Assembly: GCA_045110475.1 (NCBI GenBank)
Contig: JBGCGC010000015.1
Location: 1 to 64,000, forward strand
Direction of reading: 5' to 3'
From: Granulosicoccus sp045110475
GTDB taxonomy: Bacteria > Pseudomonadota > Gammaproteobacteria > Granulosicoccales > Granulosicoccaceae
Length of the DNA stretch: 64,000 nt
A program made the translations under genes and the position numbers. The notes beneath the pieces were generated by a model, which saw only the letters and a program-made list of their open reading frames with translations, was not told the DNA's origin and did not search any database. Shown piece after piece: positions 48,706-56,570 of the stretch; positions within the stretch are counted from its first letter, which is position 1; each line of letters starts with the position of its first letter.

Positions 48706-49367
48706 GAAAGCGATGACTCATTCGAGAATTTTTTTGAGAGTTTTTCGGGACGAGAGTTCAAACGACCGATGGTTGCCAGTGCCTCGCGCACGGGCTTGAA
48801 TGAGCAACGGTGAAAATCTGCAATGCCATGCTCAAGAATCGCCTTGCGGTGGAAGGGTGTGGGATACCCCTTGTGTTGCGCCAGACCGTATTGCGGGTAT
48901 TGCCTGTGCAGCTCGACCATCATTCGGTCGCGTGCAACCTTGGCAATAATAGAGGCTGCGCTAATCGCCTGCACGCGCTGATCCCCCTTGACCACCGCCG
49001 CCATGGGCATCGCCAGATCGGGGCAGCGATTGCCGTCGATAAGCGCAAGATTCGGCTTGACATCGAGCCCTTCAACGGCTCTTTGCATGGCAAGCATACT
49101 GGCATGCAGAATGTTGATGGCATCTATCTCTGCAACACTTGCCTCAGCAATACAAAATGCCAGTGCGTGTCGTCGTATTTGTACATCGAGCGTATCGCGT
49201 GTCGCCTCATCCAGTAGCTTGGAATCAAGCAGACCATCGATGCGTTTTAGGGGGTCAAGAATAACCGCAGCCGCCACGACGGGACCCGCCAACGGCCCCC
49301 GACCAACCTCATCCACACCCGCAATCAGACAAACGGGAAAAGGTTCTACTGGGTTTGTTGCAGGCAT
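48702..49367 (-). CDS. rnhB: Ribonuclease HII
   Basis: 221 residues. CLIAGVDEVGRGPLAGPVVA carries the catalytic DE and GRG motifs; later acidic residues are in LALIDGNRCP and ISAASIIAKVARDRMM. Removes ribonucleotides from DNA. About 20 extra C-terminal residues (RLNSRPEKLSKKFSNESSLS) overlap the dnaE start. Confidence 0.97.
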   Translation of the reverse strand: MPATNPVEPFPVCLIAGVDEVGRGPLAGPVVAAAVILDPLKRIDGLLDSKLLDEATRDTLDVQIRRHALAFCIAEASVAEIDAINILHASMLAMQRAVEGLDVKPNLALIDGNRCPDLAMPMAAVVKGDQRVQAISAASIIAKVARDRMMVELHRQYPQYGLAQHKGYPTPFHRKAILEHGIADFHRCSFKPVREALATIGRLNSRPEKLSKKFSNESSLS

Positions 49368-49515
49368 ATCGTGATGATACTGTTTTCACCGTCTTTGCCC
49401 AAGTGAAAAAAAGAAAAATAAGTCGCTTGACAGCGCCGAATCTAACGAGGTTTGATGGTTACGTTCCGGGCACACCGATTACCGCACAATCGCGTTGCGA
49501 GAGCCACAAGCCACG

Positions 49516-50058
49516 TCATTTTGCAAGCGTTTGATCAACAAATATCAGTTGCTCTACGGGAAAACCCAGATCTCTGGCATTCGCCACGAAAGCGTCCAGA
49601 TCCGTCTTACTCACGGTTGGTGTTCGTGACAGAAACCACAGATAGGATCGATCGTCACCTGCAACGTAGGCGCGGCTGTAGTCGTCGTCCAGATCGAAGA
49701 CCACGTAGCTGCCAAAAAACGGTCCGAAGAATGACACTTTCAGATAACCCTGATTGCTATCACCCGCGAAACGGGCGCGACCCTGCGCTTCAGTGAATTT
49801 TTCGTCTTCGACGTTGTAACCTCGATTAATAACACGAATCTCGCCGTTGTCCTTGAGACTATACTCTGCCGATACGTTGGACAGGCCACGCTCAAACCGA
49901 TGGTCAAGGCGCGCAATTTCATACCAGGTTCCCAAATAGCGCTGCACATCAAAGCCGCTGACAGGATCGATCCCCTTGGGCAATCCACCACATGCTGTCA
50001 ATGACAGGAAAAGGACAAGGCACAAGCTAAATCGGGTTTTCATTTGAAGCGTGCTCAT
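49516..50058 (-). CDS. blc: Lipocalin lipoprotein (Blc type)
   Basis: 180 residues. Lipobox LTAC with cysteine 23 when counted from the ATG at 50058; an ATG at 50043 is equally possible. Lipocalin signature 1 is in DVQRYLGTWYEIARLDHRFE, and the C-terminal DLGFPVEQLIFVDQT is typical of bacterial Blc, which binds lysophospholipids or fatty acids at the outer membrane under stress. It follows the SDR gene with a two-base gap. Confidence 0.93.
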   Translation of the reverse strand: MSTLQMKTRFSLCLVLFLSLTACGGLPKGIDPVSGFDVQRYLGTWYEIARLDHRFERGLSNVSAEYSLKDNGEIRVINRGYNVEDEKFTEAQGRARFAGDSNQGYLKVSFFGPFFGSYVVFDLDDDYSRAYVAGDDRSYLWFLSRTPTVSKTDLDAFVANARDLGFPVEQLIFVDQTLAK

Positions 50059-50060
50059 GC

Positions 50061-50750
50061 TTATTCAGGTGTGGTCAGGGACTGACCACTGTGTTTCGGG
50101 CCGAGACCCAGAATGAAGGGTGCTGCCTTTTTCGCCCAGACATCAGCCTTTCGAAATCCGGAGGCTCCCTCGCCCCAGGCGCTGCGCAACATATCAGTAT
50201 CTATAACCCCCGGACTAAGCGGAATAGCCGCCATGCCAGAGGGTAATTCCTCTGCTAGGGCCTTGGTTAAACCCTCCATCGCCCATTTGGATGCACAGTA
50301 GGGGGCGACCTCGGCAGACACAGAACGACCCCAGCCGCTACTCAGATTGACGATCACACCCGATTGACGCTCAATCATCGGCTCCAGCAAGTGGCTGATG
50401 ACGTTGTGCACACCGACAATATTGATATTAACAAGCCGCTGAAACTCGCTGGCAGGTACTTGCCATAACGGTGCTGGCGTGTTGATGATTGCCGCGTTGT
50501 TGATGACGATATCTGGCGGGCCATCCTGAGCCAGAACCTTTTCACACCAGCGGCCCGTTGCCGCCTCATCGCTGACATCAACGACACAGAAGCTACCGTG
50601 ACCGGAATGACGTCCATTTAAATCATCAATCAACGCTTCCGAGCGTGCACTGCCATGCACTCGATGACCGGCGGCAATAAATTCATCGACCAAAGACCGG
50701 CCAAGACCGCGTGAGCAGCCAGTGAGTACGATAATTTTCTGTTGGCTCAT
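50061..50750 (-). CDS. Short-chain dehydrogenase/reductase
   Basis: 229 residues. Cofactor motif TGCSRGLG (10-17), NNAA (85-88 region), catalytic serine in NLSSGWG and Y-x-x-x-K in YCASKWAM. The fold is complete but short at the C-terminus. Substrate unknown. Probably cotranscribed with the lipocalin gene. Confidence 0.9.
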   Translation of the reverse strand: MSQQKIIVLTGCSRGLGRSLVDEFIAAGHRVHGSARSEALIDDLNGRHSGHGSFCVVDVSDEAATGRWCEKVLAQDGPPDIVINNAAIINTPAPLWQVPASEFQRLVNINIVGVHNVISHLLEPMIERQSGVIVNLSSGWGRSVSAEVAPYCASKWAMEGLTKALAEELPSGMAAIPLSPGVIDTDMLRSAWGEGASGFRKADVWAKKAAPFILGLGPKHSGQSLTTPE

Positions 50751-50952
50751 TATTCGATATCAGTCGGCGGAAAACTTGCAGTTTAGAGAACCCTGTTGTT
50801 CACAGAACGCAAGCCACGATGATACAGCGCTACGAGCACCGAAACGAGGCTTTGAAAAACCGAAGACGAACAACAGCTGCATGAACTATTCTTGGCATGA
50901 ACACAACCAGCCTGAACGATTGATCGATACACGGACCGTCACCGGATAACCC

Positions 50953-51669
50953 ATGCAAACGCTGCCCTGCACATTCACTGATGATGAGAAAACCAGCCCT
51001 GCAATCGGCCTGGTCATTCTACAGTCCGACGAAACTTTGGAACATGAATTACGGTTGTGGCTGCCGCAAACCTATCGTCTGTTTCACACGCGCATACCCA
51101 ACAGTCAACAGATAGACGAACAAACGCTTCAGGCAATGCAGGCAAGGCTTCCGGATAGTGTTTCGCTACTGCCGACAAACACGCGTTTCAAGGTTATCGC
51201 CTATGGTTGCACATCGGCTTCAACCCTCATTGGAGAACAGGCGGTTACCGGGATAATTCAGACCGTCGCTGGCCAGGTAGCCGTTACCAATCCTATCTCG
51301 GCGATCAAGGCGCAGCTTCGCCACATCAAGGCGGTAAATATCGCTCTGTTGACACCCTACTCACCAGAGGTGTCTGCAGCCCTGTTCGCCAACCTTGAAA
51401 ACGACGGATTCTCCATCGTGTGCTCCGCAACGTTCAACGTTACTGAGGATCACAAGGTTGCGAGAATCTCGTCCGATTCATTGCTATCAGCCTTTGAACA
51501 ACTGGCTGCAAACAATGATTTTGACGCACTGATTGCTTCGTGCACTAATCTGCGTACCCATGAGCTGTTGCAGGTCGCCAGTAGACGTATTGGCTGCCCG
51601 GTGATCAGCAGTAATTCGGCACTGGCCTGGCATATACAAAGGCTGGTGCTTGACAGCCGCTCAGGCTAA
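50953..51669 (+). CDS. Asp/Glu racemase / maleate isomerase superfamily protein
   Basis: 238 residues. The two cysteines that act as the acid/base pair are visible in VIAYGCTSAS and LIASCTNLRTH, as in maleate cis-trans isomerase, arylmalonate decarboxylase and the ectoine-catabolic EutA proteins. Soluble. The substrate cannot be decided. Its stop overlaps the stop of the convergent DUF1989 gene by four bases. EutA-like or hydantoin-type roles are possible; no other ectoine genes are seen here. Confidence 0.8.
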   Translation: MQTLPCTFTDDEKTSPAIGLVILQSDETLEHELRLWLPQTYRLFHTRIPNSQQIDEQTLQAMQARLPDSVSLLPTNTRFKVIAYGCTSASTLIGEQAVTGIIQTVAGQVAVTNPISAIKAQLRHIKAVNIALLTPYSPEVSAALFANLENDGFSIVCSATFNVTEDHKVARISSDSLLSAFEQLAANNDFDALIASCTNLRTHELLQVASRRIGCPVISSNSALAWHIQRLVLDSRSG

Positions 51670-52517
51670 CGACCATGACTACGATCGTAAGCATTAAGCG
51701 GCTGCGCCGTGAACGTCGACAGGTAACTCTCTGACGGCTTGAGGATGTCGATCTGCAGTGGATAGCAAGGCGTTGCATCGTCCGAGTGCGAACTGCCACA
51801 GTCACCGCCCGGGCAACTGGACAAGGCACCCAGAAGATCAATTTCTGCGAGAAACTCGATGTAGTCACCAGGACGCACCGGACTTGCCTTCATAAAATAC
51901 TGATGCGTGTCTCTGGTAAAGCCTGTACACATGAACACGTTTAATACATCGTGTATCAGATGTTCTATTTCAGCGGCAGGTTTTGACAGATGATCTGTCA
52001 ACGCCCGCGTCAGATTCGAATGACAACAATGATGGTAGTCAACGCCCTTGAGCAGTCTATTGGTGTAAGGATCACAGCGCGTACCGATGACATCGTGCAC
52101 ACCACCGCCGTCCTCATCCCAGCCATACCAGCTCAGGGTGTCATGGGTAATCGTGGCCATGGCCCGTAACGCCGGCAAATTGCTCCATAGCCGATCACCG
52201 GTGGTAAGGTGAGTGGCATGCAGCTGGCGTGTCTTGCCACTGAAAAAACGCTCCGCAAGATCATGCTGATTCCACAGATTGAGATCCCCCACCTGTGGGC
52301 CTTCGATGCTACGAATACGAAAACCGAAGCCTGCCGGCACTTCAAAACAGGTGGCATCACGGGGCTCGGCAATGAGCGTTTCAACAATTTCCAGCTCGTC
52401 TCGCCATCGTTCGATAGTATCAGCCGGGCGCGAAGGTACGGATGCAACATCGTAACAGACGATTGCCGGTGCACTCCGACGTTGAACAGCATCATCAGGT
52501 ACGGGAACGTTACGCAT
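51666..52517 (-). CDS. DUF1989 (urea-carboxylase-associated) family protein
   Basis: 283 residues. Family motifs: GDLNLWNQHDLAERFFSGKT, the His-rich GVDYHHCCHSNLTRAL, FMCTGFTRDTHQYF and the Cys cluster SSCPGGDCGSSHSDD ... PCYPL, which suggests metal binding. DUF1989 proteins accompany urea carboxylase/allophanate systems and guanidine metabolism; no such genes lie nearby. It is preceded five bases upstream by the glyoxalase gene in the same direction. Confidence 0.85.
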   Translation of the reverse strand: MRNVPVPDDAVQRRSAPAIVCYDVASVPSRPADTIERWRDELEIVETLIAEPRDATCFEVPAGFGFRIRSIEGPQVGDLNLWNQHDLAERFFSGKTRQLHATHLTTGDRLWSNLPALRAMATITHDTLSWYGWDEDGGGVHDVIGTRCDPYTNRLLKGVDYHHCCHSNLTRALTDHLSKPAAEIEHLIHDVLNVFMCTGFTRDTHQYFMKASPVRPGDYIEFLAEIDLLGALSSCPGGDCGSSHSDDATPCYPLQIDILKPSESYLSTFTAQPLNAYDRSHGR

Positions 52518-52522
52518 AAGAA

Positions 52523-52918
52523 TTAGAGAAAACGTCCATGACGTTGCAACACCTCGATATCGTAACCGTCGGGGTCTTTCACAAAGAAAAAACGCGCAAA
52601 CAGTTTTCCATCACGTTCAAACTCTACGATGTTTCTGGGCTGGTAACCAAGGTCGGTGATTTTCGCGTGCTCGGTATCCAGATCATCGACCGAAAATGCC
52701 ATGTGCCCATACCCATCACCCATGTCATAGGCCTCGTTCTGGCCCTTGTTTATGGTTAATTCCAGTTCAAAGGCGGTGTCGCTATTGCTGAGATAGACCA
52801 GAGTGAATGATTCAAAGTCCAGACGCTCAGCGACATCAAGGTCAAACGCGTTTTTGTAGAATTCTATTGATCGGGTTTCGTTCAACACCCGGATCATGGA
52901 ATGAATTGCTTTTGCCAT
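52523..52918 (-). CDS. gloA: Glyoxalase I-like protein (VOC superfamily)
   Basis: 131 residues, the length of GloA. Two beta-alpha-beta-beta-beta units: SMIRVLNETRSIEFYKNAF, FELELTINKG, GYGHMAFSVDD and DPDGYDIEVLQRH. His and Glu metal ligands expected for lactoylglutathione lyase can be found (FELELT, YGHMAF, YDIEVL), but the first position is Ser-Met-Ile-Arg where GloA usually has His-Thr-Met-Leu-Arg; here H6 precedes it. Methylglyoxal detoxification is likely, not certain. Confidence 0.85.
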   Translation of the reverse strand: MAKAIHSMIRVLNETRSIEFYKNAFDLDVAERLDFESFTLVYLSNSDTAFELELTINKGQNEAYDMGDGYGHMAFSVDDLDTEHAKITDLGYQPRNIVEFERDGKLFARFFFVKDPDGYDIEVLQRHGRFL

Positions 52919-52995
52919 GGGTCAAACTCCTCACACGTTTATTAATTGATCAGATCAAACGATAAGACAGAATAATCGAAATATCGGGGTTGTAT

Positions 52996-54117
52996 TTAGC
53001 GGTTTAACAATACACGTTCCAGAATAATCAGGCTTTCAAGATTGTGCGCACTACAGTAGTGATCGGTAAAGGGTACAACAGGATCCATATAACGATCAGC
53101 CTCCCCCGGATCAAAGCGCCCCAGCAAGGGGTTTACCCAGACAAGCCTGCCCGCCCGTCGCTGGATAGTGGCAACCGCTTGCGCCAGTCGTTCGGGAGGG
53201 TCGGTATCACAACCATCGCTGAATATAACCACAACGCTCCTGCTATCCACACGTCGATTTAAATGGTGTTCGTTGAAGCACTCAAGTGATTGCGCTATAC
53301 GTGTACCACCAAGCCAACCCTTGCCATACGCGTTAAGTACACGTTCGAAGTCTACTTCAGTGAGGCGTGCATAGCCTTGTGCCAGTTCGTTGAGTTCAGT
53401 ATTGAACACGAAGGCATCAGAGCGCTGAAACACAGTCATGAGAATGCGCGAGAACCGCAAGAACAAGCGTGCATAGACATCCATAGATTGGCTGATATCG
53501 AGCAATAGCACAAAGCGATGCAGGCGCTGACGCTTACGTTTGAAACGCAGGTCGACAGGCTGACCACAATAGCGCAACGACTGCCGTAATGATCGACGTA
53601 CGTCAATAGTATGCCCGTGAGTGCCAGTGTACGCCCGACGGGAAAAACGCTTGCGGGCGCGTCGTGCCAGACGCTCTACCAGCAATTCTATCTCTCGCAT
53701 CTGCCGATGATCGAACACAAAGCGAAAATCAGCCAGTGACAGAGCCTTGAAGTCACCCGCGCCGAAAAACTCCTCCTCCTGCCGCTGTTTCTCCGATGTT
53801 CCAGCCATGCCTATCAGTCGCTGTTCACCGGCCATGGTCAGTGACTCATCGTCAGCACTGTCACGCTCTTCGCCAGCGGCGCTTATGGGTAGACCATCGG
53901 CCTGCCAGAACGTGTCAAACAAGGCATCGTAACGTTTCCAGTCAGCAGGCTTACTGCACGCGCAGCTTCGCGTACTGACACGCAGACGCGTGCGCGACTG
54001 TGCAAACCCCATGGCCGCCAACATCTGGAACTGCACCAGTGTTCCAGGGTCTACTGGCAGATCATTCGCGCGCAAAAACTGCGCAAAATCCTGCAGGCGC
54101 TGGGTTAGTTCGATCAC
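52996..54117 (-). CDS. CoxE-like VWA domain protein
   Basis: 373 residues with a GTG start that overlaps the ATPase stop (GTGA). The N-terminal half is helical and basic (RRARKRFSRRAYTGTHGHTI). The VWA domain begins near 200 with MIDAS D207-I-S-Q-S and continues with VVVIFSDGCDTDPPERL. This matches CoxE-type proteins that work with CoxD-like AAA+ ATPases. No carbon monoxide dehydrogenase genes are present; the neighbours are a PspA homologue and a membrane protein, so the role is probably different from that of Cox proteins. Confidence 0.88.
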   Translation of the reverse strand: MIELTQRLQDFAQFLRANDLPVDPGTLVQFQMLAAMGFAQSRTRLRVSTRSCACSKPADWKRYDALFDTFWQADGLPISAAGEERDSADDESLTMAGEQRLIGMAGTSEKQRQEEEFFGAGDFKALSLADFRFVFDHRQMREIELLVERLARRARKRFSRRAYTGTHGHTIDVRRSLRQSLRYCGQPVDLRFKRKRQRLHRFVLLLDISQSMDVYARLFLRFSRILMTVFQRSDAFVFNTELNELAQGYARLTEVDFERVLNAYGKGWLGGTRIAQSLECFNEHHLNRRVDSRSVVVIFSDGCDTDPPERLAQAVATIQRRAGRLVWVNPLLGRFDPGEADRYMDPVVPFTDHYCSAHNLESLIILERVLLNR

Positions 54118-55025
54118 TGACCAGTCGACGTGCTGAATAAGTCAGTAAACCCTTCCTCTTGCCGTTGAATCAGGGCCAGATCTTCACGGGTTTTTATCAG
54201 GCTGGCCAGAGACTGATGCACCTTGTCCGCGGATTGTGCGAGATCGTTAACTTCGAGCTGCATCAGCGATGCTGCCCAGTCGAGGGTCTCTGCCACACCG
54301 GGCGCTTTTCGCAATGAGGCGCCACGCAGCTTTTGCACAACACTGACCAGTTGCTGATTGAGATGGGCACTGATATCCGGAAGTTTGGCTTTGACGATGG
54401 CACGCTCGCGTTCCGCATCAGGGTAGTCGAGGTAGTGATACAAACATCGCCGCCGCAACGCATCACTCAGCTCGCGGACACCATTCGACGTCAACAGGAC
54501 TCTGGGTCTCGTTCTGGCCGTAAATGTTCCCAACTCAGGAATACTGACTTGAAAGTCCGACAATACTTCAAGTAGCAGTGCTTCGAATTCCTCATCAGCA
54601 CGGTCAATCTCGTCGATCAACAACACCACCGGACGTTCGCTTGCTATTGCCTTGAGCAGCGGTCTCTCTATCAGGAAATCTTCGCTGTACAGCGTTCTTT
54701 TCATGGCTTCAGGATCAGCCGAGGCCGCCATCTGAATCGCCAGAAGCTGACGCTGATAATCCCAATCGTACAAGGCGTGCTGGGCGTCCAGCCCTTCATA
54801 GCATTGGAGGCGTATCAGATCTGCATCAGCACTTGTGGCCAGACACTTGGCCACCTCGGTCTTGCCCACACCAGCCTCGCCTTCTATCAGCAATGGCTTG
54901 CCTAACGCATCGGCCAAATGCAGCGCGGATACCAGATCGTCATCAGCAACGTAGGCTTGCTGCTCGAACGCGTCACGAAGCTCTGCAATCGGCGAGCTTT
55001 TGTAGGTACTTGCAATCCCGTTCAT
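54114..55025 (-). CDS. CoxD/MoxR-like AAA+ ATPase
   Basis: 303 residues from the ATG at 55025, overlapping the regulator stop as ATGA; the longer frame is a shadow. Walker A GEAGVGKT at 49-56, Walker B VVLLIDEIDR at 133-142, and a sensor segment PRVLLTSNGVRELSDALRRR with the arginine finger. AAA+ ATPases of this kind act on protein complexes together with the VWA protein encoded next. Second MoxR-type ATPase of the window, clearly distinct from the one at 6168. Confidence 0.93.
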   Translation of the reverse strand: MNGIASTYKSSPIAELRDAFEQQAYVADDDLVSALHLADALGKPLLIEGEAGVGKTEVAKCLATSADADLIRLQCYEGLDAQHALYDWDYQRQLLAIQMAASADPEAMKRTLYSEDFLIERPLLKAIASERPVVLLIDEIDRADEEFEALLLEVLSDFQVSIPELGTFTARTRPRVLLTSNGVRELSDALRRRCLYHYLDYPDAERERAIVKAKLPDISAHLNQQLVSVVQKLRGASLRKAPGVAETLDWAASLMQLEVNDLAQSADKVHQSLASLIKTREDLALIQRQEEGFTDLFSTSTGQ

Positions 55026-55762
55026 CGTGTTTGTCGCTCGAAAGACTTGAATGCGCCGAATTCCCAATGCCGTATGGCCAATATCATACTGGTGCCACGT
55101 CTTTGTTGACTGTCAAAAGCATGGTCCTCTCGGGCCAGATCATCAAACAACTGGCCAGCAGACTGTATCCGATTAACCAGCTGCCTGAACGTCAATTCCG
55201 TAATATCGCCGCTTTTTACCAAACGTACAGCGTCATGTCCGTCAAACGCACTGTCAAAAAACTGGTTTTGCACTTCGTTGCGAAAAAATTGCTCGATAGG
55301 CCCATTCGGTTGCCACTGAAAGTTGATACCAATCAACACACGAATACGGTTGCCAGGCAGTAGTTCAGCCATTTTCATGCGATCCAGTTGCGCCAGTTTT
55401 CTGATGCAATCAGTTTCGCTGATCTTGTAGCGCTGCACTATTTCTTCGAACGTCCAGGCGTTGACCACGCAATAGGCGACAAGCAGCAACAAAGGATCAC
55501 CCACCAGACGCTCTTCCTGCTCAACACTCAACCCTTGCAGCCCTACGGGTGCATCGCTGGCAAGCCTTGCCAGCTCGGCAAATTCCAGACCCAGAATTTC
55601 ACACAGGGCGTCCAGCCGCTTGAGGGTGAAATTTCCAGCGGAAAACATCTGTTTAACGGCAGATTCAGACAATCCCAGCCGTGCGGCCACATCACGGTAG
55701 GCAATCTGTCGTGCTTTCAATTCCCGTTTGATAACGGCCACGACACGGCTCGACTGACTCAC
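55022..55762 (-). CDS. XRE-family helix-turn-helix regulator
   Basis: 246 residues with a GTG start at 55762 and a strong GGAGGG binding site about four bases upstream. The HTH (AARLGLSESAVKQMFSAGNF, about 26-45) is of the Cro/C1 type. The remaining 175 residues have no recognised domain; a stretch VLIGINFQWQPNGPIEQFFR may be a sensing part. It is the first gene of regulator-ATPase-VWA and is translationally coupled, so it is either an autoregulator or a physical partner. The promoter region it shares with pspA has inverted repeats that could be its operators. Confidence 0.88.
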   Translation of the reverse strand: MSQSSRVVAVIKRELKARQIAYRDVAARLGLSESAVKQMFSAGNFTLKRLDALCEILGLEFAELARLASDAPVGLQGLSVEQEERLVGDPLLLLVAYCVVNAWTFEEIVQRYKISETDCIRKLAQLDRMKMAELLPGNRIRVLIGINFQWQPNGPIEQFFRNEVQNQFFDSAFDGHDAVRLVKSGDITELTFRQLVNRIQSAGQLFDDLAREDHAFDSQQRRGTSMILAIRHWEFGAFKSFERQTR

Positions 55763-55901
55763 ACACCCTCCAGGTTCACTATTTTTGCACTAAGAGTTTA
55801 AAAATAGCGCACTTTTTCCAAAAAGTTTAGTTTTTCAGGCCTATTTAACGACAATTTCCCCCAGTACAGACAACCACCACAACCATCAGGAGTCCTTTGA
55901 C
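55763..55901. promoter_or_regulatory. Divergent regulator/pspA promoter region with inverted repeats
   Basis: CTATTTTT at 55779-55786 and AAAAATAG at 55800-55807 form an 8-bp inverted repeat with a 13-base spacer. ACTTTTT at 55811-55817 and AAAAAGT at 55820-55826 form a 7-bp palindrome two bases apart. Both are AT-rich and lie close to where promoters for both directions must be. They are candidate operators for the XRE protein. AGGAG at 55888-55892 is the pspA ribosome binding site. I see no sigma-54 GG-N10-GC pair. Confidence 0.5.
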
Positions 55902-56570
55902 ATGAATCTGTTTACGCGCATTTCGGCCACCATAGGGGCGACAGCTGAAACCGCTGTCAGTCGATTCGAGAATCATGACGCCATTGCCCAGAGCGCCCTC
56001 ATCGAGGCAAGACAGGCAGTCGCCAAAGCCCGAATTCGTCATGCACACCTCACGCGCAGCGTTGAGGAAATTCGTAAAAACCTTGAGACGGCAGAGAAAC
56101 AAGTCCTGCAATGGACGCTGCGCGCGCAAAAACTGGCGACTACTGATGAAGTGCGCGCCATGCAATGTCTGGAGCAACGTCAGATCAGCCGCCAGCAAGT
56201 GGACAATCATCTGCTGAACCTGTGCCAACACGAAGACCTTGCTGCAGGGATGGCCAAGCGACTCGAGCAGATGCAGACGCGGTTGCAACATTTGATGAGA
56301 CAACGCGATGACATGCGCTCGCGTGAATCACTGGCCAGAGCCGCGCAGGTAATGGACAGAATCGACAGCAAAGGAGGCGAAGGTGTCGACGCTATTTTCG
56401 AACGCTGGGAGGTTTCCATAGGCGATGCCGAAATTCACAACGACACATATCACGATGAATTGGCGGGCGTGTCTACCTTGCAACGGGAAATGGATGAGGA
56501 AGAACGACAGGCCGCATTAAAAGATGAGTTGACAGCCCTGATCGAAGAGAACAAAGGAGAACAGCCATGA
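55902..56570 (+). CDS. PspA/IM30 (ESCRT-III-like) family protein
   Basis: 222 residues, almost entirely helical, with the PspA start MNLFTRISATIGATAETAVSRFE and the long coiled coil (about 25-140) that ends near MDRIDSKGGEGVDAIFERWE. PspA proteins bind and remodel the inner membrane during envelope stress. No PspBC or PspF genes are near; instead the next gene encodes a polytopic membrane protein (ATGA overlap), and the divergent genes encode a MoxR/VWA pair. Confidence 0.9.
   Translation: MNLFTRISATIGATAETAVSRFENHDAIAQSALIEARQAVAKARIRHAHLTRSVEEIRKNLETAEKQVLQWTLRAQKLATTDEVRAMQCLEQRQISRQQVDNHLLNLCQHEDLAAGMAKRLEQMQTRLQHLMRQRDDMRSRESLARAAQVMDRIDSKGGEGVDAIFERWEVSIGDAEIHNDTYHDELAGVSTLQREMDEEERQAALKDELTALIEENKGEQP

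Noticed and set aside
52996..55025. Carbon monoxide dehydrogenase maturation genes
   Set aside because: The ATPase and VWA protein are CoxD/CoxE-like, but no coxMSL or other cox genes are present within the window.
55763..55901. Sigma-54 promoter for pspA
   Set aside because: I could not find a GG-N10-GC core at -24/-12 in the intergenic region, and no PspF gene is near.
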